6,030 nt of DNA from Zoogloeaceae bacterium (GCA_031274855.1 JAISPO010000195.1:1-6030); one strand, 5' to 3'; numbered from the stretch's first letter, positions 1 to 5,913 are shown. Notes: generated by a model not told the origin, from the letters alone. Numbers and translations are program-made.

Positions 1-1085
1 CCGGCGGCAACGGCGGCTGTGCTGACATCCATGCCGATAGGCAATAGCAGGCAAAGCGATTTTTCGCCAGCGCACGCGCCGGTATCGAGCGGCGCGCCCG
101 CGCTGCGCAGCAGTTCGGCAACGGCAGGAAAGGCTTCGGCTTCAGCGGGGGCAAGCCACACCGGCAAATCGTTTCGCGGCGGCACGGGGCAGGGCGGCAG
201 GTCTTGCTTCTGACCGTTGCTGTAGGAATAAAACCCGCGCTGGGTCTTGCGGCCCAGCAGTCCGGCAGCCAGACGCTGGCGGACAATCGGCGATGGGCGG
301 AAGCGCGGCTCTTGATAATACTGATCGTAGATGGATTCCATGACCGGCTGCGATACGTCCAGTCCGGTCAAGTCGAGCAGTTCAAACGGCCCCATGCGGA
401 AACCGGCGCCGAGCCGGAGGACGCGGTCGATATCGGGATACGGGGCAATCGTTTCGCCGAGCAGGCGCAGGGATTCCGTCAGGTAGCCGCGACCGGCGTG
501 ATTGACGATGAACCCCGGCGTGTCGCTGGCGCGTACCGGCGTATGCCCCATCCGGCGGGTCAGCGCAATCAGGGTTTCGGCAATGCCGTTATCGGTGAGC
601 GGGCCGGTGATGACTTCGACAATCTTCATCAGCGGTACCGGACTGAAGAAGTGGAAACCGGCAACCCGGCCCGGATGCTGGCAAGTGGCCGCGATGGCAG
701 TGACTGAGAGAGAGGAAGTATTGGTGGCCAGAATGCACTTGGCGTCGACCACGGCTTCCAGTTGCTGAAACAGTTCCCGCTTGATTTCCAGCTTTTCCAC
801 AATAGCTTCGACGACAACCGGACAGGCCGACAGATCGGTCAGCGAGTCGGCTACGGTCAAACGGGCGGCGGCGGCAGCCACTGCGCCGACCGTCAGTTTG
901 CCTTTGGCGGACAGCGTTTCCAGCACGGCGATGATGGCGTCTTTGGCTTCCCGCGCTCCGCCCGCGCGGCTGTCGTACAGGATGACGGAAATGCCGTTCT
1001 GGGCGGCGATTTGGGCAATGCCCCGTCCCATCAAGCCTGCGCCGGCAATGCCGAGCAGGGTCGGCGCATGGATATGGTTATTCAT
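1..1085 (-). CDS. 3-hydroxyacyl-CoA dehydrogenase, long form (C-terminus cut by window edge)
   Basis: Reading the minus strand from the ATG at 1085-1083 gives an uninterrupted frame of 361 codons to the left edge; the protein continues outside. It should oxidise an L-3-hydroxyacyl-CoA to the 3-ketoacyl-CoA with NAD+, in the cytoplasm. Visible features: an N-terminal Rossmann fold with GAGLMG at residues 15-20 and an acidic Asp38 ending the second strand (NAD preference). The catalytic set matches the spacing in human HADH: Ser124, His145 (in GFHFFSP), Glu157 and Asn195 (in DTPGFIVN). A first C-terminal helical domain (about 190-288) contains GFRMGPFELLDL and ends in GLLGRKTQRGFYSY. More than 70 further residues follow, so this is longer than the roughly 285-residue short form and resembles the PaaH-like form of about 500 residues with a duplicated C-terminal region. 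The start is 3 bases after the hydratase stop, implying translational coupling. Its exact acyl substrate is not evident. Confidence 0.93.
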   Translation of the reverse strand, partial: MNNHIHAPTLLGIAGAGLMGRGIAQIAAQNGISVILYDSRAGGAREAKDAIIAVLETLSAKGKLTVGAVAAAAARLTVADSLTDLSACPVVVEAIVEKLEIKRELFQQLEAVVDAKCILATNTSSLSVTAIAATCQHPGRVAGFHFFSPVPLMKIVEVITGPLTDNGIAETLIALTRRMGHTPVRASDTPGFIVNHAGRGYLTESLRLLGETIAPYPDIDRVLRLGAGFRMGPFELLDLTGLDVSQPVMESIYDQYYQEPRFRPSPIVRQRLAAGLLGRKTQRGFYSYSNGQKQDLPPCPVPPRNDLPVWLAPAEAEAFPAVAELLRSAGAPLDTGACAGEKSLCLLLPIGMDVSTAAVAA

Positions 1086-1088
1086 GGG

Positions 1089-1889
1089 TCAGCGTCCCGT
1101 GTAGTTGGGTTTGCGTTTTTCCAGAAAGGCCGCCATGCCTTCTTTCTGATCCTGGCTGGAGAACAACAGGTGAAAGGCTTTGCGTTCCAGCATCAGGGCC
1201 GCATCCAGCGAAGCATCCTGTCCGGCATGAAGGACTTCCTTGATTTGCGCGGCGGCCAGCGGCGGCATGGCGGCAATCGTGCGCGCCAGTTCCAGCGCCC
1301 GCTCCTGAACCTTGTCATCATCGACCACTTCGCTGGCGAGGCCCATAGCGAACGCTTCTTCACCGCTGATCGGTAGACCCGTCAGCAACATTTTCATTGC
1401 CGGAAATTTGCCGATGGCGCGCGTCAGGCGTTGCGTGCCGCCTGCCCCCGGCATGATGCCGACCTTGATTTCGGGCTGGCCGAAAGAGGCGCTACGCCCC
1501 GCGACAATAATGTCGGCGTGCATGGCAAGCTCGCAGCCGCCCCCCAGCGCATACCCATTGACAGCAGCGATGATCGGCTTGGGACAATCGGAAATGGCTT
1601 GCCAGAGGCGATGAACCTGACGCAAGTGCATGTCGATTGAGGAATATTCGGAAATTTCGCGCAGGTCGGCGCCTGCGGCGAACACTTTGTCGCCTCCGGT
1701 CAGGACGATGCAGCGGATGCTTTGATCGCGGCCAAGCGTGTCGAATTGCTTGGCGAGCTGAGTCCGCACGCTCTGGTTCAGGGCGTTCCTGACTTCTGGA
1801 CGATGCAGTTTGACGACTGCGACTCCATTATCGTCGGGATAGGCAAATACATCATTCGTGTTGGTTTGCATAGCGAAACACGCTTTCAT
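1089..1889 (-). CDS. enoyl-CoA hydratase (crotonase superfamily)
   Basis: A 266-residue crotonase that should add water to a trans-2-enoyl-CoA to give the 3-hydroxyacyl-CoA, the substrate of the next gene. Numbering from the first Met, Glu120 (in GYALGGGCELAM) and Glu140 (in FGQPEIKVG) lie 20 residues apart, as do the two catalytic glutamates of rat mitochondrial hydratase. Gly117 and Ala74 (in AAGADL) stand where the oxyanion-hole residues do. PGAGGTQRL at 147-155 is the usual family motif, and the C-terminal trimerisation helices end in EKRKPNYTGR. Having both glutamates favours a true hydratase over an isomerase or hydrolase. The start is uncertain: Met1 (1889) and Met7 (1871) both lack a strong Shine-Dalgarno sequence, and Met7 gives an N-terminus closer to the usual family length. 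An operator-like repeat overlaps Met7. It is first in a minus-strand pair transcribed away from the IclR gene. Confidence 0.93.
   Translation of the reverse strand: MKACFAMQTNTNDVFAYPDDNGVAVVKLHRPEVRNALNQSVRTQLAKQFDTLGRDQSIRCIVLTGGDKVFAAGADLREISEYSSIDMHLRQVHRLWQAISDCPKPIIAAVNGYALGGGCELAMHADIIVAGRSASFGQPEIKVGIMPGAGGTQRLTRAIGKFPAMKMLLTGLPISGEEAFAMGLASEVVDDDKVQERALELARTIAAMPPLAAAQIKEVLHAGQDASLDAALMLERKAFHLLFSSQDQKEGMAAFLEKRKPNYTGR
1862..1880 (-). promoter_or_regulatory. operator-like site overlapping the hydratase start
   Basis: Read on the minus strand, 1880 down to 1868 is TGTTTCGCTATGC, an exact 13-base copy in opposite orientation of 2046-2058. The other half, GCAAACCA, matches the ideal mirror GCGAAACA at 6 of 8 positions around a TAT centre. 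The site spans the alternative start codon Met7 of the hydratase (1871-1869), where a bound repressor could block transcription or initiation. Assignment to the IclR protein is an inference from its position. Confidence 0.4.
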
Positions 1890-2045
1890 AAAAGATGTTT
1901 TCCGGTGCGCAGGCTAAACGAAGATTGTGGGCTTGTAAAGTCGCGTTACTTCAGGGAGTTATGATTTTCAAAATTAAGCGGTATAAATTTTCTAATGTAA
2001 ACAATGAACTAAAATAACACTTGGCATTCTAATAAAAACCGTTTA

Positions 2046-2064
2046 TGTTTCGCTATGCGAGACA
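2046..2064. promoter_or_regulatory. 19-bp palindrome, candidate IclR-family operator
   Basis: TGTTTCGCTATGCGAGACA is an inverted repeat of two 8-base arms around TAT with a single mismatched pair. It lies 15 bases upstream of the TTGACA at 2079 and in the middle of the divergent region. IclR-family regulators commonly bind short palindromes or half-site arrays near divergent promoters, so the adjacent regulator is the likely ligand. A second small inverted repeat, CGAGA/TCTCG at 2058-2072, overlaps its right arm. Confidence 0.5.
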
Positions 2065-2087
2065 GAATCTCGAAAATGTTGACATGG

Positions 2088-2111
2088 CGAATGCGGCTAT
2101 GACAGCATTCG
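2088..2111. repeat. inverted repeat CGAATGC / GCATTCG
   Basis: Perfect 7-base arms at 2088-2094 and 2105-2111 are separated by ten bases. It sits just downstream of the TTGACA at 2079-2084, over the expected -10/transcript-start zone or leader of the regulator gene. It could be another protein-binding site or a small leader hairpin. GTTTCGC, the core half-site word, overlaps its right end at 2111-2117 and forms TTCGCGAA at 2113-2120. Confidence 0.3.
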
Positions 2112-2153
2112 TTTCGCGAAGTTCCACGAGAAAAGTTGACTCAATCGACAACC

Positions 2154-2163
2154 CATAGCGAGA
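2154..2163 (-). promoter_or_regulatory. half-site overlapping the regulator ribosome-binding site
   Basis: On the minus strand this reads TCTCGCTATG, matching 9 of 10 bases of the TTTCGCTATG core at 2048-2057 and of its inverted copy near the hydratase start. It overlaps the first bases of the Shine-Dalgarno sequence AGAAGG (2161-2166), which is where a self-repressing regulator could act. No clear second arm is present, so it may be only a half-site or chance. Confidence 0.3.
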
Positions 2164-2171
2164 AGGCAACC

Positions 2172-2993
2172 ATGACCAGCAACCATGAAAGCAATGACAT
2201 CGAGCGTTTCGACGACGATCTTCCGGGAAAAGACCGGCAGTTTGTTACGGCGCTGGCGCGCGGGCTGGAACTGCTGCGCTGCTTTAGTCCGGGCGAGCGC
2301 CACCTCGGCGTTACCGAACTGGCGCGGCGCACGGGGATTCCCAAGCCCAGTGTTTCCCGCCTTGCCGGAACGCTGACCAAACTCGGCTATCTCGATTTTT
2401 CGGTGCCGCTCGGCAAGTACAGTCTTGGCTCCGGCGTGCTGTCTCTCGGTTACGCGATGCTGTCCAGCATCGACGTTCGTCTGCGCCAGATCATCAAGCC
2501 CTACATGCAGGAGCTGGCAGAGTATTCCAGAGGGTCGGTATCCATCGGCATCCGCGACCGGCTCAGCATGGTCTATGTCGAAACCATACGCGGCTCAGCG
2601 CCGATTGCCCTGCAACGCGGCATCGGCGCGCGTCTGGCGCTGGCGACAAGTTCCATGGGACGCGCCTATCTTGCCGCCCTGCCGGAAGCGGAACGCAACC
2701 TTCTAATGGATCAAATCCGGCAGCGCGATGAGCAGGCCTGGCCTCAAATCAAGGCCGGTATCGAGCAGGGATTCCGCGATTACGCCGATCGCGGCTTCTG
2801 CTTCTCGTTCGGCGAGTGGGATCCCGAGATCGTTGGCGTCGGCGTGCCTTTCCGGGATTCTGACGGTTCGCTGATGGCGTTCAACTGCGGCGGCCCGGCT
2901 TTCATTCTTTCGCGTGAAAAGCTCGAAAACGACATCGGGCCCAAGCTGGTCAGCCTTGTAAAACTCGTCAGCAACGTCATCAGCCGTCATTGA
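2172..2993 (+). CDS. IclR-family transcriptional regulator
   Basis: A 273-residue regulator. The ATG at 2172 is chosen because AGAAGG lies 5 bases upstream; an in-frame TTG at 2136 would add 12 residues but lacks a convincing Shine-Dalgarno sequence. Residues 22-75 form the N-terminal winged helix-turn-helix: FVTALARGLELLRCF leads into VTELARRTGIPKPSVSRLAGTL, with the recognition helix near 57-70, then a wing ending YSLGSGVLSLG. About 95-270 is the C-terminal GAF-like effector-binding domain, with the family features of a central VYVETIRG-type strand, RLALATSSMGRAYLAAL, and a late GVGVPFRDSDG strand. Length and order are normal for IclR proteins such as the Pca/Pob aromatic-acid regulators. 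It sits between divergent beta-oxidation genes and 16 bases before an acyl-CoA dehydrogenase, so it probably senses the pathway acid or a CoA intermediate. Whether it activates or represses cannot be told. Confidence 0.93.
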   Translation: MTSNHESNDIERFDDDLPGKDRQFVTALARGLELLRCFSPGERHLGVTELARRTGIPKPSVSRLAGTLTKLGYLDFSVPLGKYSLGSGVLSLGYAMLSSIDVRLRQIIKPYMQELAEYSRGSVSIGIRDRLSMVYVETIRGSAPIALQRGIGARLALATSSMGRAYLAALPEAERNLLMDQIRQRDEQAWPQIKAGIEQGFRDYADRGFCFSFGEWDPEIVGVGVPFRDSDGSLMAFNCGGPAFILSREKLENDIGPKLVSLVKLVSNVISRH

Positions 2994-3009
2994 TATTTTT
3001 GGAGAAACA

Positions 3010-4164
3010 ATGATCCGCGATCAGGAAACCCTCAGCCTGCTTCTCGATACCCTGTCCCGCTTCGTACAGGAGCGGCTGGTACCGGCCGAAAACATCGTGG
3101 CCGAAACCGATGAAATTCCCGCTGACATCGTGGCCGAAATGCGCGAGCTTGGCCTTTTCGGCCTGTGCATTCCTGAAGAGTTTGGCGGTCTCGGACTGAC
3201 CATGGAGGAGGAGGTCCTGGCCGCGTTCGAGATCGCCAAAACCTCACCGGCCTTCCGGTCGCTGATCGGCACCAACAACGGCATCGGCTCGCAAGGGCTG
3301 ATTGTCGACGGGACGGAGGCGCAGAAAAATTATTACCTGCCGAAGCTGGCTTCCGGCGAGTTGATTGCCTCTTTCGCGCTCACCGAGCCGGGGTCGGGTT
3401 CCGATGCCGCGTCGCTGCGCACCTCCGCTGTGCGCGATGGCGACGATTACGTTCTGAACGGCACCAAGCGATTCATCACCAACGCGCCCGAGGCCGGTGT
3501 TTATACCGTGATGGCCCGCACCAATCCCGAGATCAAGGGCGCGGGCGGCATTTCCGCGTTCATTGTCGAGAAGGGAACCGCCGGTTTGTCTCTGGGCAAG
3601 CGCGATCACAAAATGGGCCAGAAGGGCGCTCACACCTGCGATGTGATTTTCGACAACTGCCGCGTACCGGCGGCCAACATCATCGGCGGCAAGGAAGGCG
3701 TCGGATTCAAGACGGCCATGAAGGTGCTGGATAAAGGCCGTCTGCACATTTCCGCCATTTGTGTCGGCGCTGCCGAGCGCATGTTGGCGGACGCCCTGCG
3801 TTATGCCTGCGAGCGGCAACAGTTCGGCAAGCCGATTGCCGAGTTCCAGTTGATACAGGCCATGCTGGCCGACAGCAAGGCCGAAATTTATGCGGCGCGT
3901 TCAATGATCCTTGATGCGGCCCGCCGCCGCGACAACAGGGAGGATATTTCGACCGAAGCCTCCTGCTGCAAGCTGTTTGCTTCCGAAATGTGCGGCCGCG
4001 TCGCCGACCGCGCCGTGCAGATTCACGGCGGCGCCGGTTACGTTTCCGATTACGCCATTGAGCGTTTTTACCGTGATGTCCGGCTGTTCCGTATTTATGA
4101 AGGCACGACTCAGATTCAGCAAATCGTCATTGCGCGCAACATGATTCGGAACCTTCAAGTTTAA
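3010..4164 (+). CDS. acyl-CoA dehydrogenase (FAD-dependent)
   Basis: A 384-residue soluble flavoprotein of the usual short/medium-chain acyl-CoA dehydrogenase length. It should oxidise an acyl-CoA to the trans-2-enoyl-CoA, passing electrons to electron-transfer flavoprotein. GGAGA at 3001-3005 precedes the ATG. The N-terminal helical domain (about 1-115) has LGLFGLCIPEEFGGLGL. The middle beta domain carries FALTEPGSGSDAAS at 122-135 and LNGTKRFITNA. The C-terminal helical domain has RQQFGKPIAEFQ near 269-280, QIHGGAGY at 337-344 and the catalytic base Glu364 in IYEGTTQIQ, placed as Glu376 is in MCAD. All signature motifs are present, so it should be active. It follows the IclR gene by 16 bases, probably in one transcript, and supplies the first oxidation for the divergent hydratase and dehydrogenase. 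Substrate chain type is unknown; relatives act on straight, branched and dicarboxylyl-CoAs. Confidence 0.94.
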   Translation: MIRDQETLSLLLDTLSRFVQERLVPAENIVAETDEIPADIVAEMRELGLFGLCIPEEFGGLGLTMEEEVLAAFEIAKTSPAFRSLIGTNNGIGSQGLIVDGTEAQKNYYLPKLASGELIASFALTEPGSGSDAASLRTSAVRDGDDYVLNGTKRFITNAPEAGVYTVMARTNPEIKGAGGISAFIVEKGTAGLSLGKRDHKMGQKGAHTCDVIFDNCRVPAANIIGGKEGVGFKTAMKVLDKGRLHISAICVGAAERMLADALRYACERQQFGKPIAEFQLIQAMLADSKAEIYAARSMILDAARRRDNREDISTEASCCKLFASEMCGRVADRAVQIHGGAGYVSDYAIERFYRDVRLFRIYEGTTQIQQIVIARNMIRNLQV

Positions 4165-4185
4165 GCAGTATCAATAACACTGAGA

Positions 4186-4199
4186 GGGGAATGATCCCC
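4186..4199 (+). other. small hairpin between dehydrogenase and transporter genes
   Basis: GGGGA at 4186-4190 and TCCCC at 4195-4199 can pair around a 4-base ATGA loop. There is no T-run after it, so it is not a convincing intrinsic terminator. It ends 14 bases before the AAGGAG Shine-Dalgarno sequence of the transporter (4214-4219) and could modestly affect mRNA stability or differential expression within the operon. A five-pair stem can also arise by chance. Confidence 0.3.
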
Positions 4200-4225
4200 C
4201 TGTTTCCCACCCCAAGGAGATCGTC

Positions 4226-5491
4226 ATGAGTTCTGCCGCAAGCGGAGGAGTCGTTACCCCCAAAAACGACAAGCTGTGGATCATTGTTTTTATTTTTGCC
4301 TTTCTCGGACTGATGGTCGATGGCGCAGACCTGATGTTCCTTTCCTACAGCCTGACCAGTCTGAAAAGGGAATTCGGCCTGACCAGCGTTGAAGCGGGCA
4401 TGTTGGGCAGCATTACGCTGGCCGGCATGGCGGTCGGCGGCATTTTCGGCGGCTGGATGGCCGACCGCTTTGGCCGTGTGCGCACGGTGGTGTGGACCAT
4501 TTTCGTTTTTTCAATCGGCACCGCGGCGCTGGGCATGACGAACAACTTCTGGGAGTTCGCCACCTTCCGCTTCATCGCGGCGCTCGGTCTCGGCGCGGAG
4601 TATGTGGTCTGCAACACCCTGATGGCGGAATATGTCCCCACCGAAAAACGGACGACTGTGCTGGGGACGCTACAGGCAGGCTGGTCGGTCGGCTATGTGC
4701 TCGCCACCCTGCTGGCTGGCTGGATTTTGCCGATTTACGGTTGGCGCTGGCTGTTCTACATCGCCATTATTCCGGTGGGGATGGCGGTGCTGATGCAGCG
4801 CATCGTTCCCGAACCCGCGGCCTGGGTCGCCGCGCGCGCCAAGGCCGCTGCCAACAAGGCCGCTGGTGTTGTTACCACCGTGAAGAAGGAAAGCGCCTAC
4901 AAGCTCATCTTCGGCAATCCGGGCCATCGGCGCATGTTCGCTTTGTGGATGCTGACTGCCGGTTTCCTTCAGTTCGGCTACTACGGCGTCAATAACTGGA
5001 TGCCGTCGTATCTGGAAAAAGAACTGCACATGGACTTCAAGTCGATGGCCGGTTACATGGTGGGAACTTATGTCGCCATGATTCTCGGCAAGATCATCGC
5101 CGGCTGGCTGGCCGACACCTTTGGCCGCCGCGTGATTTTCGCGCTGGGCGCAATCGGCACGGCTGCCTTCCTGCCGATCATCGTCATCTACAACACGCCG
5201 GAAAACATCGTCTATCTGCTGGTCATTTTCGGTTTCCTGTATGGCGTGCCTTATGGCGTCAATGCCACTTACATGACGGAAAGTTTCGAAACCAAAATCC
5301 GCGGATCGGCTGTCGGCGGGGCTTATAACGTCGGCCGCATCGGCGCGGCCATCGCGCCTGCCGCAATCGGCTATCTGGCCACGGAAGGCTCAATTGGCAT
5401 TGGCTTCCTCGTCATGGCCGGCGCCTACTTCTTCTGCGGTCTTGTTCCGGCCTTGTTCATCAGGGAAAAACTGTACGACCCGCTCAAGTGA
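4226..5491 (+). CDS. MFS transporter, AAHS-like organic acid:H+ symporter
   Basis: A 421-residue inner-membrane carrier with the length and about 12 hydrophobic segments of the major facilitator superfamily. AAGGAG lies 6 bases before the ATG. TM1 (about 17-40) contains DGADL at 32-36, the position of the DG(F/Y)D motif of aromatic acid/H+ symporters, with Ala replacing the aromatic residue. The loop 2-3 signature GGWMADRFGR is at 75-84, and its pseudo-repeat GWLADTFGRR at 293-302 marks the second half. RFIAALGLGAEYV in TM4 carries the usual Arg-Gly pattern. A basic cytoplasmic loop of about 38 residues, from PEPAAW at 195 with KAAANKAA, separates the halves. It is last in the IclR/acyl-CoA dehydrogenase group and likely imports the acid degraded by the pathway. 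The family is clear; the substrate (aromatic, alicyclic or dicarboxylic acid) is inference. An IS remnant begins 8 bases after the stop. Confidence 0.92.
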   Translation: MSSAASGGVVTPKNDKLWIIVFIFAFLGLMVDGADLMFLSYSLTSLKREFGLTSVEAGMLGSITLAGMAVGGIFGGWMADRFGRVRTVVWTIFVFSIGTAALGMTNNFWEFATFRFIAALGLGAEYVVCNTLMAEYVPTEKRTTVLGTLQAGWSVGYVLATLLAGWILPIYGWRWLFYIAIIPVGMAVLMQRIVPEPAAWVAARAKAAANKAAGVVTTVKKESAYKLIFGNPGHRRMFALWMLTAGFLQFGYYGVNNWMPSYLEKELHMDFKSMAGYMVGTYVAMILGKIIAGWLADTFGRRVIFALGAIGTAAFLPIIVIYNTPENIVYLLVIFGFLYGVPYGVNATYMTESFETKIRGSAVGGAYNVGRIGAAIAPAAIGYLATEGSIGIGFLVMAGAYFFCGLVPALFIREKLYDPLK

Positions 5492-5499
5492 TGCCTAAG

Positions 5500-5680
5500 T
5501 GTAGTGTTTCAATAGGTTGTTCACCCGAGGAAATCTGGGAAACTGGAGTTTCGACACTTCAAACTCCCAGAGGAACTTCCCCGGATGAACAGCCATAAGA
5601 ATGCCAGATTAACCTATGAAGGACGTAAATTGCTGATCCAGCTTCCAGACTCGGCGGGAACAACCTATTGCAACTTAACA
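5500..5680 (+). mobile_element. internally deleted IS481-family element (181 bp, MITE-like)
   Basis: Both ends have the IS481-type terminus TGT(N7)CAATAGGTTGTTC: on the plus strand at 5500-5522 and, inverted, at 5680-5658, identical over the last 13 bases and equally spaced from the TGT tip. From memory, IS481 of Bordetella pertussis starts TGTGAAGATTCAATAGGTTG, the same arrangement. Inside are only the first about 19 codons of a transposase and about 13 of its last codons, so roughly 0.9 kb of a normal element of about 1.0-1.1 kb is missing. No clear target duplication flanks the ends; GTGTAG at 5499-5504 and 5685-5690 is a repeat but does not fit the terminal geometry. It also contains CTGGAGTTT/AAACTCCCAG, a near-perfect inverted pair at 5543-5570, in the transposase leader. 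It could be moved only by a transposase supplied elsewhere. Confidence 0.8.
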
Positions 5681-5713
5681 AATGGTGTAGAATTCGAAAA
5701 CTCGTTTAACTGA
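5585..5713 (+). pseudogene. IS481-family transposase remnant (N-terminus joined out of frame to C-terminus)
   Basis: The ATG at 5585 follows GAGGAACTTCCCCGG and encodes MNSHKNARLTYEGRKLLIQ, the N-terminal start of IS481-family transposases (compare MNTHKHARLT in IS481). From about 5642 the homology resumes in another frame: codons from 5644 read SRLGGNNLLQLNK, resembling the C-terminal end of this family (SRLxGxNLL...). The helix-turn-helix and the whole DDE catalytic core are lost. The remaining frame runs through the right inverted repeat to a TGA at 5711-5713, giving 42 residues. It is non-functional. The junction lies near 5640. Confidence 0.75.
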
Positions 5714-5820
5714 ACTGACAGGTGGCGATCTGTGGATTTGGTGTTTATGGATTTTCGGCAGGTACTTTCCCGGTTAGCAAAAAATAATAGCTTCGCGAGT
5801 GAGGGTGGGCATACTTCTTG
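5714..5820. other. gene-free stretch between IS relic and simple repeat
   Basis: I see no supported coding region here. Its composition is more AT-rich than the genes to its left. TGTGGATTT at 5731-5739 is the exact inverse complement of AAATCCACA at 5881-5889, so the two bracket the simple-sequence tract. Together with the tract and hairpins this makes 5492-5960 a gene-free zone of about 470 bp. Confidence 0.5.
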
Positions 5821-5879
5821 CACACGCACACGCACACGCACACGCACGCACACGCACACACGCACACATACACACATAC
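5821..5879. repeat. CACACG / CACACATA simple-sequence tract
   Basis: The tract is four perfect CACACG units (5821-5844), then CACG, CACACG, CACACACG and two CACACATA units. Bases 5819-5879 alternate pyrimidine and purine without a break, made only of CA, CG, TA and TG steps. Such a tract is prone to replication slippage and to left-handed Z-DNA. Open frames across it on both strands give low-complexity Arg/Thr/His or Cys/Val/Arg peptides and are not genes. Confidence 0.95.
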
Positions 5880-5886
5880 TAAATCC

Positions 5887-5907
5887 ACAAGCGCGGAACG
5901 CGCTTGT
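5887..5907. other. 9-bp perfect hairpin
   Basis: ACAAGCGCG (5887-5895) pairs perfectly with CGCGCTTGT (5899-5907) around a GAA triloop. It is followed by TCCATATAAAG rather than a T-run, so alone it is a poor intrinsic terminator in the plus direction. It lies 6 bases upstream of the larger hairpin and may act together with it at the end of the plus-strand operon. Confidence 0.55.
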
Positions 5908-5913
5908 CCATAT

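Larger units (their letters stand above)
1890..2171. promoter_or_regulatory. divergent intergenic control region
   Basis: This 282-bp gap separates the minus-strand hydratase operon from the plus-strand regulator operon and must hold promoters for both. The middle, about 1961-2046, is markedly AT-rich compared with the coding DNA. A possible minus-strand promoter is TTTACA (complement of 1996-2001), an 18-base spacer, then TTAATT (complement of 1972-1977). On the plus strand a perfect TTGACA lies at 2079-2084, but no good -10 box follows at 16-18 bases, which would suit an activator-dependent promoter. The gap also contains the inverted repeats listed separately. Promoter positions are pattern matches only. 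Confidence 0.6.

Noticed and set aside
204..1376. Long plus-strand open frames over the dehydrogenase and hydratase
   Set aside because: They are antisense shadows of minus-strand genes that contain intact catalytic motifs; the plus-strand products are compositionally odd and match no family I know.
2136..2171. TTG start giving the IclR regulator 12 extra residues
   Set aside because: No good Shine-Dalgarno before the TTG, whereas the ATG at 2172 has AGAAGG at ideal spacing, and family N-termini are variable enough not to require the extension.
3244..3819. 191-codon minus-strand frame inside the acyl-CoA dehydrogenase
   Set aside because: Antisense shadow of a gene whose sense frame has complete family signatures.
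4186..4199. Intrinsic terminator between acyl-CoA dehydrogenase and transporter
   Set aside because: Only a 5-bp stem with no following T-run; at most a minor mRNA structure.
5821..5879. CRISPR array or iteron-type origin
   Set aside because: Units are 4-8 bases with no spacers, no AT-rich unwinding element or replication gene nearby; it is a microsatellite-like tract.
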